DNA of 64,000 nt from Legionella moravica DSM 19234 (GTDB taxonomy: Bacteria; Pseudomonadota; Gammaproteobacteria; Legionellales; Legionellaceae). Below, in pieces: positions 28,295 through 39,815 of this stretch (the stretch's first letter is position 1; each line of letters opens with the position of its first letter). The notes below the pieces were generated by a model. The model did no database searches, was not told where the DNA came from, and saw only the letters and a list, made by a program, of their open reading frames with translations. The position numbers and the translations under genes were made by a program. The DNA lies in NCBI RefSeq assembly GCF_000423305.1, contig NZ_KE384003.1, positions 37,752 through 101,751 of the forward strand, in the 5' to 3' direction.

Positions 28295-29359
28295 ATGATG
28301 TACGATATCAACCAATCTCTGTTTCTTCGAGCTTTAAGGCGTCAACCAGTTGAACGGACTCCGGTATGGATAATGCGTCAGGCTGGACGATATTTGCCTG
28401 AATACAGAAAAACAAGAGAACAGGCAGGTGATTTTTTAAGTTTGTGCAAAAATCCGGAGCTGGCTTGTGAGGTTACCCTGCAACCTTTGCGTCGATTTCC
28501 TTTGGATGCTGCCATACTGTTTTCTGATATATTGACTATACCTGATGCAATGGGTTTGGGGTTGTATTTTGCAGAGGGTGAAGGGCCGTGTTTTACTCAT
28601 CCTGTTCGAGATCCAGAGTCAATTGAATCTTTGGTCGTTCCGGATATGGCTGAATCATTAGGTTATGTAATGGATGCTGCGCGTTTGATTCGTCGCGAAA
28701 TGCCTGAGAATCTGCCTTTAATTGGTTTTTCTGGCAGTCCATGGACTTTGGCCTGTTATATGGTTGAAGGTGGCAGTAGCAGAGATTTTAAACGCATTCT
28801 CAAACTGGTCTATACTGAAGATAGAGCCGCTCATATCTTATTGAATAAATTGGCTAACTCGGTGAGTCAATATTTAATTGAGCAAATAAAGGCAGGGGTA
28901 AATGCCGTGATGATTTTCGATACCTGGGGTGGGATTTTAACCCCGAAAAATTATCAGGATTTTTCTTTGCATTATATGCGGCAGATTGTCCATGAGGTTA
29001 AAGCTTATAGTCCGGAAATACCCATTATTCTCTTTACCAAAGGTGGCGGACAATGGCTGGAACTGATGGCCGATACAGGTTGTGATGCGCTTGGGATTGA
29101 TTGGACTTGCGATTTGAAATTAGCACGTCAACGAGTAGGCGAGAAAGTAGCGTTACAAGGGAATCTGGATCCAACTGTTTTGTTAAGCACGGACCAGTGT
29201 ATTCGCAAACAAGTGGGAAATGTACTGGAATCTTTTGGGCATGGAGCCGGACATGTGTTTAACCTTGGGCATGGTATTACACCCGATGTGCGTCCAGAGC
29301 AACTTGCTGTGATGATTGAATCCGTACATGATCTGAGCCCGCAATATCACTCGAGGTAA
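28295..29359 (+). CDS. hemE: Uroporphyrinogen decarboxylase
   Basis: The 354-aa heme-pathway enzyme decarboxylates uroporphyrinogen III to coproporphyrinogen III. Signature [16 protein letters not shown] lies near the N-terminus, with the substrate-binding Asp in L-F-S-D-I-L-T-I-P and C-Y-M-V-E-G-G-S-S. The C-terminal N-L-G-H-G-I-T-P-D is conserved. Two consecutive ATG codons begin the frame. A hydrolase gene follows 2 bp downstream. Confidence 0.97.
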   Translation: MMYDINQSLFLRALRRQPVERTPVWIMRQAGRYLPEYRKTREQAGDFLSLCKNPELACEVTLQPLRRFPLDAAILFSDILTIPDAMGLGLYFAEGEGPCFTHPVRDPESIESLVVPDMAESLGYVMDAARLIRREMPENLPLIGFSGSPWTLACYMVEGGSSRDFKRILKLVYTEDRAAHILLNKLANSVSQYLIEQIKAGVNAVMIFDTWGGILTPKNYQDFSLHYMRQIVHEVKAYSPEIPIILFTKGGGQWLELMADTGCDALGIDWTCDLKLARQRVGEKVALQGNLDPTVLLSTDQCIRKQVGNVLESFGHGAGHVFNLGHGITPDVRPEQLAVMIESVHDLSPQYHSR

Positions 29360-29361
29360 TT

Positions 29362-30339
29362 ATGATTATTGAAAGTCAATTCAAACCTGCGTGGTGGCTT
29401 TCAAATGCTCATGCTCAAACTATTTATGCTTCCTTGAGACATCCTTTGCCAGCACCAGTGGATAAAGTGGAAAAACTTGATTTACCTGATGGTGATTTTT
29501 TGAATTTGGCCTGGAGTACGGCCAATCTGCCGGATAGTTCTCCCTTGATTGTCATTTTGCATGGATTGGGTGGGTGTGTGAATTCCAGTTATGTTGCTCG
29601 ATTTATGAATGCTTTTAATCAGCAGGGCTGGCGTGCAGTATTAATGCATTTTCGTGGTGCAGGTCAAGAAATCAATAGATTGCCGCGAGCGTACCATTCT
29701 GGTGATACTGGCGATTTGGATTTTTTGATGAACACGTTAACCACTCGAGAACCGAATACAAAAAAAGCAGCTGTAGGCGTGTCTTTGGGGGGAAATGTGT
29801 TACTTAAATGGCTGGGCGAGCAACGAGTTCAATCGAAAATTGAAACAGCGGTTGCGGTATCCGTTCCCTTTCAATTGAATAAAGTCGCCGATAAAATGAA
29901 TACCGGATTTTCTCGTGTGTACCAAACACATCTACTCAATCAGTTTAAATCCGTTTTTGCACGCAAAGTAAATTATTTAAAAAATCCCCCTGAAGTTTTG
30001 AAAAGGGCTGCGGATTGTACTTGCTTCTGGACTTTTGATGATAAAGTCACCGCGCCGTTATATGGATTTAATAATGCCCATGCTTATTATCGGGAATCAA
30101 GCTCCAGACAGTATTTACGTTATATTGATATCCCGACACTTGTGATACACGCAGAGGATGATCCTTTTATGACAACTGATGTGCTCCCTGCAGAGCATGA
30201 ATTATCCGAATCCATTACTCTAGAGGTTAGTAAAAAAGGGGGGCACGTAGGCTTTATTGCCGGAAATAAAATATGGGAGCCAGTATATTGGCTGGATCAA
30301 CGTATTCCAGAGTATATTGCCCAACACTTCAATACCTAG
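29362..30339 (+). CDS. YheT-like alpha/beta-fold hydrolase
   Basis: The 325-aa member of the YheT/EMB8 hydrolase family begins with W-W-L-S-N-A-H-A-Q-T, the family opening. The oxyanion region is H-G-L-G-G, the nucleophile elbow G-V-S-L-G-G-N-V-L-L-K-W-L, the acid D in A-E-D-D-P-F and the His in G-G-H-V-G-F. Substrate is unknown; esterase activity is usual. It is co-transcribed with hemE (2-bp gap). Confidence 0.9.
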   Translation: MIIESQFKPAWWLSNAHAQTIYASLRHPLPAPVDKVEKLDLPDGDFLNLAWSTANLPDSSPLIVILHGLGGCVNSSYVARFMNAFNQQGWRAVLMHFRGAGQEINRLPRAYHSGDTGDLDFLMNTLTTREPNTKKAAVGVSLGGNVLLKWLGEQRVQSKIETAVAVSVPFQLNKVADKMNTGFSRVYQTHLLNQFKSVFARKVNYLKNPPEVLKRAADCTCFWTFDDKVTAPLYGFNNAHAYYRESSSRQYLRYIDIPTLVIHAEDDPFMTTDVLPAEHELSESITLEVSKKGGHVGFIAGNKIWEPVYWLDQRIPEYIAQHFNT

Positions 30340-30417
30340 AGCTCAGTAATTGTTTTCGAACAGACTACAGGCTTTGAGAAATAACCCCCCAACCTGCAAT
30401 CTGATACTGGATTACTC

Positions 30418-31752
30418 TTACGCGTTTCTAAATTGCCTGCTTAATTGAATGGCCATCTCTATCGATTGCTCGTAATTTAATCTGGGATCAACCAGGCTAT
30501 GGTACGCTTTTTTAAGATCATCAGCTGCTAAACCTCGAGCGCCTCCAATACATTCCGTTACATTGTCTCCAGTCAGTTCAAAGTGGACTCCGCCCAGATA
30601 ACTTCCCATGGAATTGTGGATTTCCAACGCTTGTTCCAATTCTGAAAGTATGTTGTCAAAATGGCGCGTCTTAGTGCCGTCTGCAGTAGTTTCTGTATTA
30701 CCATGCATGGGATCACAAGACCATGTAACAGGTATTTGAGTTTTTTGTACTGCTTCAATAAGTGGAGGTAATAATCGGTCGATATGTTTGGCTCCCAAGC
30801 GCGTAAAGATCAGAACTCGGCCTTCTTCACGATGAGGATTGGCTATTTGAAGCACTTCAGCCAGCCATTCTGCGGTTGCTCCTGGGCCTACCTTAATACC
30901 AATTGGATTTTCAACGCCACGCAAAAATTCGAGATGCGCGCTATCAACCTGGGCTGTTCTCATGCCAATCCAGGGGAGATGCGTTGACAGATTGTACCAG
31001 CGGCCATCTTTTAACTGACGTGTTAAAGCCTGCTCATAATGTAAATGCAAGGCTTCATGAGAGGTATAGAAATCTACTTTGCTCAAATTACTGGAACGGA
31101 TTCCATCAATTGATTTTAAAAAATCCAAAGCATCGGCGATTGAGTCGACAATGTGCTGGTATTCATCTTTTTGTGTTGAGTGTTCAACAAATCCCAAATC
31201 CCAACGGTCAGGATGATGCAGATCAGCAAAACCTCCATCGAGCAAGGCACGAATGAAGTTGAGGGTCATGGCGGAACAACTGTAGGCCTGCAACAATAAT
31301 TTGGAGTTCGGCTCCCTGGCTGATTGGCTAAATTCAGGGGAGTTGACTATATCCCCTCTATAGCTGGGCAAGGTAATGCCATCAATGGTTTCAAAGTCAG
31401 AAGAACGGGGTTTTGCATATTGGCCAGCAATTCGTCCAACTCGAATGATAGGCTTACGTAAGCCGTACAATAAAATCAAACTCATCTGCAAAATGATTTT
31501 CAATTTATTACTAATGACTTCAGAGCGGCAATCATTAAAGGATTCAGCACAGTCACCGCCCTGAAGTATAAATGCTTCTCCTCGTCCGGCTCGTGCTATT
31601 TCACTTTTTAAGTTCTTGACTTCACCACTGGTTACGAGTGGAGGTAATACACTTAACTGTTCAACTACTTTATTTAATAATTCCTGATCTACGTAAGTTG
31701 CCGCTTGCAAATACGAATACCGTTGCCAGGACACTGGCGACCATTCTTGCAT
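30418..31752 (-). CDS. 3-deoxy-7-phosphoheptulonate (DAHP) synthase, class II
   Basis: The 444-aa plant/mycobacterial-type DAHP synthase carries out the first step of the shikimate pathway. Characteristic motifs are F-I-L-Q-G-G-D-C-A-E-S-F (metal-binding Cys), R-V-G-R-I-A-G-Q-Y-A-K-P-R, K-V-G-P-G-A, W-S-C-D-P-M-H-G-N-T and G-G-V-H-F-E-L-T-G. Class II enzymes are sequence-unrelated to AroF/G/H, and it is monocistronic. It is divergent from grpE, with 160 bp between. Confidence 0.94.
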   Translation of the reverse strand: MQEWSPVSWQRYSYLQAATYVDQELLNKVVEQLSVLPPLVTSGEVKNLKSEIARAGRGEAFILQGGDCAESFNDCRSEVISNKLKIILQMSLILLYGLRKPIIRVGRIAGQYAKPRSSDFETIDGITLPSYRGDIVNSPEFSQSAREPNSKLLLQAYSCSAMTLNFIRALLDGGFADLHHPDRWDLGFVEHSTQKDEYQHIVDSIADALDFLKSIDGIRSSNLSKVDFYTSHEALHLHYEQALTRQLKDGRWYNLSTHLPWIGMRTAQVDSAHLEFLRGVENPIGIKVGPGATAEWLAEVLQIANPHREEGRVLIFTRLGAKHIDRLLPPLIEAVQKTQIPVTWSCDPMHGNTETTADGTKTRHFDNILSELEQALEIHNSMGSYLGGVHFELTGDNVTECIGGARGLAADDLKKAYHSLVDPRLNYEQSIEMAIQLSRQFRNA

Positions 31753-31853
31753 AATACACTCATCTGTTTTTTTTGATACCTAAGTATGGAATAAATGAAC
31801 ATTTACTGCAAGTAAGGAAAAAATCTGGTCTATATTTAATTCTTGAACAAGGA

Positions 31854-31882
31854 CTTGAAAAACAAATGAATCGCCCCCATGT
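31854..31882 (+). promoter_or_regulatory. Sigma-32 (RpoH) promoter of grpE
   Basis: CTTGAAA at 31854-31860, a 14-bp spacer, then CCCCAT at 31875-31880 match the heat-shock promoter consensus essentially perfectly. It lies 33 bp upstream of the grpE start. Confidence 0.85.
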
Positions 31883-31912
31883 GTAACGGTCAGGTTTGTC
31901 AGGAGCATATTG

Positions 31913-32512
31913 ATGAGTAAACATGATAAAAAAGATTGGAATAAATTTAAGGAAGAACACACGAACCATGACGAGGATTTCGCTGAAGAAATTCCTGAGG
32001 AAGAGGTTCATTCTGAGCCAGCGCTTAGTCATCCAAGTTATTTAGCATTAGAGGAGCAATTGACTCTGGCGGAGCAAAAAGCTCATGAAAACTGGGAAAA
32101 ATCGGTACGTGCACTCGCCGAGTTGGATAATGTGCGTCGACGTATGGAGCGCGAGGTAGCAAACGCACACAAATACGGTATGGAAAAATTGATTTCCGCT
32201 TTGTTGCCTGTTGTGGACAGTCTTGAGCAGGCATTGCAGCTTGCTGATAAAAATACAGATGCTGCCATGCATGAAGGACTGGAATTAACCATGAAGCTCT
32301 TTACTGATGTATTACAAAAATTTGATACAACCCCAATCGATCCTATGGGTGAAGCTTTTGATCCTCAAAAACATGAAGCAATGTCCATTCAGGATGTTCC
32401 TGGAACTCCTCCGAATTCAGTTATCGCTGTGGTTCAGAAGGGGTATCTGTTGAACGAACGAGTAATTCGACCTGCTCGCGTTATTGTATCCAAAAAATTA
32501 TCTGCTGAATGA
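31913..32512 (+). CDS. grpE: Nucleotide exchange factor GrpE
   Basis: The 199-aa co-chaperone releases ADP from DnaK. An acidic, disordered N-terminus is followed by a long helix (about 45-100, with A-E-L-D-N-V-R-R-R-M-E-R-E) and the C-terminal beta domain (F-D-P-Q-K-H-E-A-M, G-Y-L-L-N-E-R-V-I-R-P-A-R-V-I-V). ATG 31913 has AGGAG at 31901-31905; the in-frame TTG just before it is ignored. It has its own heat-shock promoter. Confidence 0.97.
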   Translation: MSKHDKKDWNKFKEEHTNHDEDFAEEIPEEEVHSEPALSHPSYLALEEQLTLAEQKAHENWEKSVRALAELDNVRRRMEREVANAHKYGMEKLISALLPVVDSLEQALQLADKNTDAAMHEGLELTMKLFTDVLQKFDTTPIDPMGEAFDPQKHEAMSIQDVPGTPPNSVIAVVQKGYLLNERVIRPARVIVSKKLSAE

Positions 32513-32566
32513 GGCAATGAATCGTGATGATTTTTGCTGTAAAAAAACAGATTTTTTATAAAAAAG

Positions 32567-32594
32567 CTTGAAATTGGCGTGTTACGCCCCATAT
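32567..32594 (+). promoter_or_regulatory. Sigma-32 (RpoH) promoter of dnaK
   Basis: CTTGAAA at 32567-32573, a 13-bp spacer and CCCCAT at 32587-32592 again match the heat-shock consensus. It lies 45 bp upstream of the dnaK ATG, so dnaK can be induced independently of grpE. Confidence 0.85.
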
Positions 32595-32637
32595 GACAAT
32601 TATCGCATTAGAAACTACTTATTTGGAGCAAGAAAGA

Positions 32638-34572
32638 ATGGCTAAAATTATAGGAATAGACTTGGGTACCACCAACTCTTGTGTTGCTGTAATGGAAGGT
32701 GACAAACCCAAAGTTATTGAAAACAGTGAAGGTCATCGAACCACACCCTCTATTGTTGCGTTCACCGATGACAATGAAGTATTGGTTGGTCAGTCTGCAA
32801 AACGCCAATCAGTAACCAACCCGGAAAAAACCTTATTTGCGATTAAGCGTTTGATTGGTCGTAAATTTGATGATGCCGTTGTTCAAAAAGACATTAAAAT
32901 GGTTCCCTATAAAATTGTTAAAGCAGACAATGGGGATGCCTGGGTTCGTGTAAAAGATCAAGATAAGGCTCCACCACAAATCTCTGCTGAAGTATTACGT
33001 AAAATGAAAAAAACAGCCGAAGATTATCTGGGTGAAGAAGTTAAAGAAGCAGTAATCACCGTACCTGCTTATTTCAACGACTCTCAAAGACAGGCTACCA
33101 AAGATGCTGGTCGTATTGCTGGTCTTGAAGTAAAACGTATCATTAACGAACCAACTGCCGCAGCTCTTGCCTACGGTATGGATAAAAAACGTGGTGATTC
33201 CATTATTGCGGTATATGACCTTGGTGGTGGTACTTTTGATATTTCTATTATTGAAATTGCAGAAGTAGACGGCGAACATCAATTTGAAGTATTGGCTACG
33301 AATGGTGATACCTTCCTGGGTGGTGAAGATTTTGACCTGGCTTTGATTGATTACCTGGCAGCAGAATTCAAAAAGGATTCAGGTATTGATTTACACAACG
33401 ATCCTTTAGCATTACAACGTCTGAAAGAAGCAGCAGAAAAGGCTAAAATTGAACTGTCATCTGCTCAACAAACTGACGTTAATTTGCCATATATTACTGC
33501 TGATGCATCTGGACCAAAACATTTAAACATCAAACTGACTCGTGCTAAACTCGAATCATTAGTTGAAAAACTGGTTGAGAGAACCGTAGCTCCCTGCAAA
33601 ACAGCATTGAAGGATGCGGGTCTTACTGTGTCACAAATTAATGAAGTGATTCTGGTTGGCGGTCAAACCCGTATGCCTTTGGTTCAAAAGACTGTTGAAG
33701 AGTTTTTTGGCAAAGAACCAAGAAGAGACGTGAATCCTGATGAAGCAGTAGCAGTTGGTGCTGCAATCCAGGCGGCAGTATTGTCTGGTGAAGTGAAAGA
33801 TATTTTATTACTCGACGTAACACCTCTGTCTTTAGGTATTGAAACAATGGGCGGTATTATGACCAAGCTTATTGATAAAAATACTACTATCCCGACTAAA
33901 GCCAATCAGGTCTTTTCAACTGCCGATGATAACCAGACTGCAGTGACTGTTCATGTGCTTCAGGGTGAGAGAGAGCAAGCGTCAGCAAATAAATCTCTTG
34001 GCCGTTTTGATTTGGGTGATATTCCTCCTGCACCACGAGGTGTTCCGCAAATTGAAGTGACTTTTGATATCGATGCCAACGGTATCCTGAATGTATCTGC
34101 CAAGGATAAAGCTACTGGAAAAGCGCAGTCTATTGTTATTAAAGCGTCCAGTGGTTTGAGTGATGAAGAAGTTGAGGCAATGGTAAAAGACGCACAATCT
34201 CATGCTGAAGAAGATAAGAAATTTAAAGAAATGGCAGAGCTTCGTAATCAGGCAGACACCATGATTCACAGTTGTGAAAAATCCATGAAGGATTTAGGTG
34301 CTGAATTGGCTGAAGATGAGAAAAAAGGAATTGAAACCGCAATTTCTGAATTAAAAGAAGCCATTCAGGGAGCCGATAAAGCTCATATCGAAGAGAAACT
34401 GAAGGTGTTGACTGAAGCTTCTGGTAAAATGGCAGAGCGTGTTTATGCTAAAAAATCAACAGAAGGTCAGGCTTCATCTGCAGACGCAACACAACATCAG
34501 GAATCTTCAAAACCTGCTGATGAAGGGGTTGTGGATGCTGAGTTTGAAGAAGTTAAAGACGATAAGCAATAA
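32638..34572 (+). CDS. dnaK: Chaperone DnaK (Hsp70)
   Basis: The 644-aa Hsp70 has nucleotide-binding domain signatures [22 protein letters not shown] and V-G-G-Q-T-R-M-P. The interdomain linker [13 protein letters not shown] precedes the substrate-binding domain, and the tail is acidic (V-V-D-A-E-F-E-E-V). The ATG at 32638 with GGAG upstream fits the family start M-A-K-I-I-G-I-D; an in-frame ATG at 32593 lies inside the promoter. Confidence 0.99.
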   Translation: MAKIIGIDLGTTNSCVAVMEGDKPKVIENSEGHRTTPSIVAFTDDNEVLVGQSAKRQSVTNPEKTLFAIKRLIGRKFDDAVVQKDIKMVPYKIVKADNGDAWVRVKDQDKAPPQISAEVLRKMKKTAEDYLGEEVKEAVITVPAYFNDSQRQATKDAGRIAGLEVKRIINEPTAAALAYGMDKKRGDSIIAVYDLGGGTFDISIIEIAEVDGEHQFEVLATNGDTFLGGEDFDLALIDYLAAEFKKDSGIDLHNDPLALQRLKEAAEKAKIELSSAQQTDVNLPYITADASGPKHLNIKLTRAKLESLVEKLVERTVAPCKTALKDAGLTVSQINEVILVGGQTRMPLVQKTVEEFFGKEPRRDVNPDEAVAVGAAIQAAVLSGEVKDILLLDVTPLSLGIETMGGIMTKLIDKNTTIPTKANQVFSTADDNQTAVTVHVLQGEREQASANKSLGRFDLGDIPPAPRGVPQIEVTFDIDANGILNVSAKDKATGKAQSIVIKASSGLSDEEVEAMVKDAQSHAEEDKKFKEMAELRNQADTMIHSCEKSMKDLGAELAEDEKKGIETAISELKEAIQGADKAHIEEKLKVLTEASGKMAERVYAKKSTEGQASSADATQHQESSKPADEGVVDAEFEEVKDDKQ

Positions 34573-34620
34573 AATTGCTTCTGTATTATTGATTCGATTC
34601 TAGTCAATAATTAATTGGGT

Positions 34621-34650
34621 CGGGGCGATTTTATCGTCCCGTTTGTTTTT
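34621..34650 (+). terminator. Terminator after dnaK
   Basis: An 8-bp stem CGGGGCGA/TCGTCCCG (one G-T pair) with a short loop is followed by TTTGTTTTT. It lies between dnaK and dnaJ, so dnaJ transcription may be lowered or separately started. Confidence 0.75.
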
Positions 34651-34724
34651 GACCGCTACTGGTAGTTAACCTTTTGAACAGCGTACTGGTAACGGTCATT
34701 GATTTATAAAAAATGTGAGCAGTT

Positions 34725-35861
34725 ATGGAACAGCGGGATTATTATGAACTCTTAGAAGTTAGTCGAGGTGCTAGTGATGCGGAAATTAAAAAAGCCTATC
34801 GCAAACTGGCGATGAAGTATCACCCTGATCGTAATCCCGATGATGCCTCTGCAGAAGAAAAATTTAAAGAAATTCAAAAAGCGTATGCTATTCTCTCCGA
34901 TCCTCAAAAACGAGCTGCTTATGATCAGTTTGGACACGCTGGTGTTGATGCATCCGCTGGCGGTCATGGTGGTTTCGGTGGATTTGGCGGCTTCGGTGAT
35001 GTATTTGAGGATATATTTGAAAACATATTTTCGGGAGGACGGGGTCAAGGCCGTCAATCACGAGGACAAAGAGGTTCCGATCTGCAATTCAACGTGCAAC
35101 TGACACTTGAAGAAGCGGCAACAGGCAAAGAAGTGGAAATTACTGTTCCACGTCATGGCTCCTGTACGGTCTGCTCCGGGTCTGGAGCCAAAAAAGGCAC
35201 CAGTCCGAAAACATGCGAAACATGTAATGGAATAGGTCAGGTCAGAATTCAGCAAGGATTTTTCTCCATTCAACAAACCTGCCCGAGTTGCCATGGTGAA
35301 GGGAAAACCATTTCAGATCCCTGCACCAATTGCCACGGCCAGGGGCGAATCCGTGAGAGCAAGAAATTAACAGTCAAGATTCCTGCTGGTGTTGATAATG
35401 GCGATCGCGTTCGGTTAAGTGGCGAAGGCGAGGCAGGGATACATGGTGGAGGTCCTGGAGATCTGTATGTCCAAATAAACGTTAAAAACCATTCGATATT
35501 TGAACGCCATGAAAATGATTTGCATTGCGAGGTACCCATTAGTTTTGTTACTGCTGCACTAGGCGGCTCAATAGAAGTACCTACTCTTGAAGGCCGAGTC
35601 ACTTTGAAAATTCCAGAGGAAACACAAACTGGCAAAGTATTTCGCTTAAGAGGGAAGGGAATGAAGTCCGTTCGTGGTCATGGACAAGGTGATTTGCTGT
35701 GTAAAGTAGTTGTGGAAACTCCAGTTAATTTATCGCGAGAACAAAAGGAATTACTGACCCAACTTCAAGAGTCTTTGGAAAGTGCCAAATCGAATCATTC
35801 TCCGCGATCCAGCTCCTGGTTTGCCGGTGTGAAAAAATTTTTTGAAGACATGAAATTTTGA
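34725..35861 (+). CDS. dnaJ: Chaperone DnaJ (Hsp40, class A)
   Basis: The 378-aa co-chaperone has a J domain with intact H-P-D at 33-35, a Gly/Phe-rich linker (about 76-110), and four zinc-binding C-x-x-C-x-G-x-G repeats (C-T-V-C, C-E-T-C, C-P-S-C, C-T-N-C) within about 145-215. The C-terminal substrate-binding domains follow. It stimulates DnaK ATPase. It contrasts with the J-like protein at 51167-52075, which lacks the HPD. Confidence 0.98.
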   Translation: MEQRDYYELLEVSRGASDAEIKKAYRKLAMKYHPDRNPDDASAEEKFKEIQKAYAILSDPQKRAAYDQFGHAGVDASAGGHGGFGGFGGFGDVFEDIFENIFSGGRGQGRQSRGQRGSDLQFNVQLTLEEAATGKEVEITVPRHGSCTVCSGSGAKKGTSPKTCETCNGIGQVRIQQGFFSIQQTCPSCHGEGKTISDPCTNCHGQGRIRESKKLTVKIPAGVDNGDRVRLSGEGEAGIHGGGPGDLYVQINVKNHSIFERHENDLHCEVPISFVTAALGGSIEVPTLEGRVTLKIPEETQTGKVFRLRGKGMKSVRGHGQGDLLCKVVVETPVNLSREQKELLTQLQESLESAKSNHSPRSSSWFAGVKKFFEDMKF

Positions 35862-35972
35862 AATAACTAAGTTACAATTGCTGAATTTGTCAAAATGTGC
35901 ATGGAATGCACTGCATAATTTGTCCTATATGAAGCAATGAGTGACTTATATTGAACATAAAAGAGCATATAC

Positions 35973-37103
35973 ATGATTAATAAACCAGCAATTCTAGTGT
36001 TAGCTGATGGCACAATGTACGAAGGGGTATCAGCAGGCGCTGATGGTGATTGTGTTGGAGAGTTGGTTTTTAATACCTCAATGACGGGCTACCAGGAAAT
36101 GCTAACCGATCCCTCTTACGCCAGACAAATTATTACTTTAACTGCGGCACATGTTGGTAACACTGGATGTAATGACGAGGATCTGGAGTCGAATAAAATC
36201 TGGGCTGCTGGTTTGGTGATGCGAGACTGTGCCATTTTACACAGTAACTATCGGGCTCAGCAATCACTTCCTGACTGGCTTAAGAAGCACGGAATAGTGG
36301 CTATTTCTGGTATTGATACTCGTGATTTAACTATAAGATTACGTGAACATGGTGCGATTGGCTCATGCATCACAACAGAAGTGAATGATCCAGAAAAGGC
36401 TCTTGCCAAGGCCAAAGCCTTTTCAGGACTGGAAGGAATGGATCTAGCTCTGGAAGTTTCAAGACAAACCATTGAGCGATGGCATGAAGGCCTGGGCCAT
36501 TGGGGATCTGGATCCCAACCCAATCACTTTCATGTAGTGGCTTATGATTTTGGTGTAAAAAATAATATCCTGCGCATATTACATGATAAGGGATGTCATT
36601 TAACGGTAGTTCCAGCTAAAACTACTGCAGCAGAAGTGTTGGCAATGAATCCAGACGGTATCTTTCTGTCTAATGGACCTGGTGATCCAGAGGCTTGCGA
36701 TTATGCGATCAAAGCAACTCGAGAAATTTTAGAGAGTTCAATTCCTGTTTTTGGAATTTGTCTGGGATTCCAGATATTGGCTCTTGCTTGTGGTGGAACA
36801 ACTCAAAAAATGAAATTTGGCCATCATGGGGCAAATCACCCGGTCGTTGCAACTCAAGGTGATAGAAAAGTGTACATTACCAGCCAGAATCATGGATTTG
36901 CCGTGGATGAAGAAAGTCTTCCTGACTGTTTGGAAGTAACCTACCGCTCATTATTTGATAATACCTTGCAGGGCATCAAACATAAAAGTAAACCCGCTTT
37001 TGGGTTTCAGGGGCATCCAGAAGCAAGTCCAGGACCACATGATATCGAAATACTGTTCGATGATTTTATCCAATTAATGAAAGAAAATCAGGCTAACCGC
37101 TAG
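35973..37103 (+). CDS. carA: Carbamoyl-phosphate synthase small subunit
   Basis: The 376-aa glutaminase subunit supplies ammonia to CarB for arginine and pyrimidine synthesis. The class I amidotransferase domain has Cys263 in G-I-C-L-G-F-Q and [14 protein letters not shown] with the catalytic His and Glu. The N-terminal domain has [10 protein letters not shown]. It is not followed by carB, which usually sits next to carA; metK comes 47 bp later. Confidence 0.97.
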   Translation: MINKPAILVLADGTMYEGVSAGADGDCVGELVFNTSMTGYQEMLTDPSYARQIITLTAAHVGNTGCNDEDLESNKIWAAGLVMRDCAILHSNYRAQQSLPDWLKKHGIVAISGIDTRDLTIRLREHGAIGSCITTEVNDPEKALAKAKAFSGLEGMDLALEVSRQTIERWHEGLGHWGSGSQPNHFHVVAYDFGVKNNILRILHDKGCHLTVVPAKTTAAEVLAMNPDGIFLSNGPGDPEACDYAIKATREILESSIPVFGICLGFQILALACGGTTQKMKFGHHGANHPVVATQGDRKVYITSQNHGFAVDEESLPDCLEVTYRSLFDNTLQGIKHKSKPAFGFQGHPEASPGPHDIEILFDDFIQLMKENQANR

Positions 37104-37150
37104 ACTTGTCTGAATACTGTAAATGAACGTTATAATGTAGAGGATTTTCA

Positions 37151-38299
37151 ATGAGTGAATGTTATGTTTTTACCTCCGAATCTGTATCCGAAGGGCATCC
37201 GGATAAAATAGCCGATCAAATTTCAGATGCTATTTTAGATGCTATTTTAAAGCAGGATCCTGCAGCACGAGTTGCCTGTGAAGTTTTTGTAAAAACAGGA
37301 ATGGTTTTAGTCGGGGGTGAAATAACAACCAAAGCTTGGGTTGATGTTGATGAAATTACCCGTAATGTAATAAAAGAAATCGGCTATAACAGTTCACAAA
37401 TGGGATTTGATTGGGAGTCGTGTGCGGTACTTTCAGCAATTGGTAAACAATCACCTGATATTGCTCAGGGCGTTGATAATAAAACAACCCAAATTATGGG
37501 AGCAGGGGATCAGGGGCTCATGTTTGGCTATGCCAGTCGTGAAACCGACGTGTACATGCCTGCACCTATAGCCTATGCACACCGATTAATGGAAAAGCAG
37601 GCCAGTTTGCGTAAATCCGGCAAACTACCCTGGTTAAGGCCTGATGCCAAGAGTCAGTTGACTTTAAAATATGAAAATGGAGTTCCTGTAGAAGTCGATA
37701 CTGTAGTGCTCTCTACCCAGCATGCCCCAGAGATCAGCCACAGCGAATTAACAGAAGCTGTTCGTGAAGAAATAATTAAAACGGTTATTCCTGCTGAATG
37801 GTTATCCAGTAAAACACGTTATTTTATTAATCCAACTGGACGATTTGTTATAGGCGGCCCTCTGGGCGACTGTGGTTTAACTGGTCGAAAAATTATTGTA
37901 GATACTTATGGTGGTATGGCCAGACATGGTGGTGGATGTTTTTCTGGTAAGGATCCATCAAAAGTAGACCGATCCGCGGCCTATGCAGCGCGCCATGTTG
38001 CTAAAAATATTGTTGCGGCAGGATTAGCAGATAAATGTGAAATTCAGGTTTCTTATGCTATCGGAATTGCTGAACCTACATCAATTTCCGTTGAGACTTT
38101 TGGAACCGGTCGTTTAAAAAATAGCGAAATCATTGATTTGATTCATACTCATTTTAATTTAACTCCCCAGGGCATTATTGATCACCACGATTTACTTCGC
38201 CCGATATATCAAAAAACAGCTACTTATGGCCATTATGGAAGAGAACAATTTCCATGGGAACGTTTGGATAAAGTGGATGAGCTGAAGAAAGCATTATAA
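37151..38299 (+). CDS. metK: S-adenosylmethionine synthetase
   Basis: The 382-aa enzyme makes SAM from ATP and methionine. Visible motifs are [13 protein letters not shown] (ATP), [12 protein letters not shown], and the P-loop-like [18 protein letters not shown]. Length is typical. The gene for SAH hydrolase follows 14 bp downstream, placing the activated methyl cycle in one transcription unit. I see no SAM riboswitch in the short upstream gap. Confidence 0.98.
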   Translation: MSECYVFTSESVSEGHPDKIADQISDAILDAILKQDPAARVACEVFVKTGMVLVGGEITTKAWVDVDEITRNVIKEIGYNSSQMGFDWESCAVLSAIGKQSPDIAQGVDNKTTQIMGAGDQGLMFGYASRETDVYMPAPIAYAHRLMEKQASLRKSGKLPWLRPDAKSQLTLKYENGVPVEVDTVVLSTQHAPEISHSELTEAVREEIIKTVIPAEWLSSKTRYFINPTGRFVIGGPLGDCGLTGRKIIVDTYGGMARHGGGCFSGKDPSKVDRSAAYAARHVAKNIVAAGLADKCEIQVSYAIGIAEPTSISVETFGTGRLKNSEIIDLIHTHFNLTPQGIIDHHDLLRPIYQKTATYGHYGREQFPWERLDKVDELKKAL

Positions 38300-38313
38300 T
38301 TAAGGAAAATCAT

Positions 38314-39639
38314 ATGAACTCAGTAACGGATGCAGCAGTAAAAGTAACTAAAACCCAGGATTTTAAAGTAGCGGACATGTCTCTTGCTGCATGGGGGCGA
38401 AAGGAAATAGCGATAGCAGAGACTGAAATGCCAGGTTTAATGGCGTTGCGACATGAGTTTGGTCCATCTCGTCCTTTAAAAGGAGCTCGAATCGCTGGTT
38501 GTTTGCATATGACCATCCAAACCGCTGTACTTATAGAAACACTTATTGCTTTAGGGGCTGAGGTTCGTTGGTCTTCTTGTAATATTTTTTCAACTCAGGA
38601 TCATGCGGCATCAGCTATTGCTGATGCCGGTATTCCCGTTTTTGCCTGGAAAGGGGAAACCGAGGAAGAATACTGGTGGTGTGTAGAACAAACACTTACT
38701 GGTCCTAATGGATGGACTCCCAATTTATTATTGGATGATGGTGGGGATTTGACTCAGATTATTCATCAAAAATACCCTCATCTTTTAGCTGGGCTAAAGG
38801 GAGTTTCAGAGGAAACCACTACCGGGGTTGCCAGACTGTATGAAATGGCACGACATGGCCATTTAAAGATCCCGGCAATTAATGTGAATGATGCGGTTAC
38901 CAAATCCAAATTTGATAATCTTTATGGTTGTCGGGAGTCGTTATTGGATGGCTTAAAACGAGCTACTGATGTGATGATTGCTGGTAAAGTGGCATTGATT
39001 CTGGGTTATGGTGATGTGGGCAAAGGATGTGCGCAGGCTTTGCGGGGTCAAGGAGCTTCTGTTCTTATTGCAGAAATCGATCCTATTTGTGCCTTGCAGG
39101 CAGCGATGGAAGGTTATCGGGTCGTAACTCTTGATGATGTCGCAGAACAAGTCGATATTTTGGTTACTGCAACAGGTAACTATCACGTAGTAACTCATGA
39201 TCACATGAGACGCATGAGGAATCAGGCTATATTGTGTAATATTGGCCATTTTGATTCTGAAATCGACATTCACAGCCTGAAACAATATCAATGGGAAAAC
39301 ATTAAACCTCAAGTGGATCATGTTATATTCCCTGATGGCAAAAGGCTTATTATTTTAGCTGAAGGTCGTCTGGTTAATTTAGGTTGTGCAACAGGGCACC
39401 CCAGTTTTGTAATGTCAGCATCTTTTACAAATCAGGTTTTGGCTCAAATTGAATTATTTATCAACTCCACTCAATACCAAAATCAGGTGTATGTACTTCC
39501 CAAATTATTAGATGAAAAGGTCGCTCGCTTGCACTTGGGACGAATTGGCGCCAAATTAACAGAATTAACGGCTGAACAAGCGCAGTACATAGGGGTTAAC
39601 AAAAATGGCCCTTATAAACCGGAACAATATCGGTATTAA
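38314..39639 (+). CDS. ahcY: S-adenosylhomocysteine hydrolase
   Basis: The 441-aa NAD-dependent enzyme splits SAH, the product of SAM-dependent methylation, into adenosine and homocysteine. It has [12 protein letters not shown], the NAD-binding [20 protein letters not shown] and the C-terminal K-P-E-Q-Y-R-Y tail typical of the family. It is the second gene after metK, consistent with methyl-cycle coupling. Confidence 0.97.
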   Translation: MNSVTDAAVKVTKTQDFKVADMSLAAWGRKEIAIAETEMPGLMALRHEFGPSRPLKGARIAGCLHMTIQTAVLIETLIALGAEVRWSSCNIFSTQDHAASAIADAGIPVFAWKGETEEEYWWCVEQTLTGPNGWTPNLLLDDGGDLTQIIHQKYPHLLAGLKGVSEETTTGVARLYEMARHGHLKIPAINVNDAVTKSKFDNLYGCRESLLDGLKRATDVMIAGKVALILGYGDVGKGCAQALRGQGASVLIAEIDPICALQAAMEGYRVVTLDDVAEQVDILVTATGNYHVVTHDHMRRMRNQAILCNIGHFDSEIDIHSLKQYQWENIKPQVDHVIFPDGKRLIILAEGRLVNLGCATGHPSFVMSASFTNQVLAQIELFINSTQYQNQVYVLPKLLDEKVARLHLGRIGAKLTELTAEQAQYIGVNKNGPYKPEQYRY

Positions 39640-39815
39640 GAATAGCAGGGTCTGTTGTCAGCTCCTTCGAGCCTTGTTTTATGCCCGAGAATTCCTCATT
39701 TATTAAAAAGGCACATTCTGCATTGTGACCTATAGATATCGGTGGGGATAGATGAGTTCGCGGGCATTACATGTTTTTTTGTTGGATGCAGAAGCATTAT
39801 TAAATCAACTTTAAA

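Noticed and set aside
37104..37150. Possible SAM riboswitch before metK
   Set aside because: The gap is only 47 bp and shows none of the paired elements of known SAM or SAH riboswitches.
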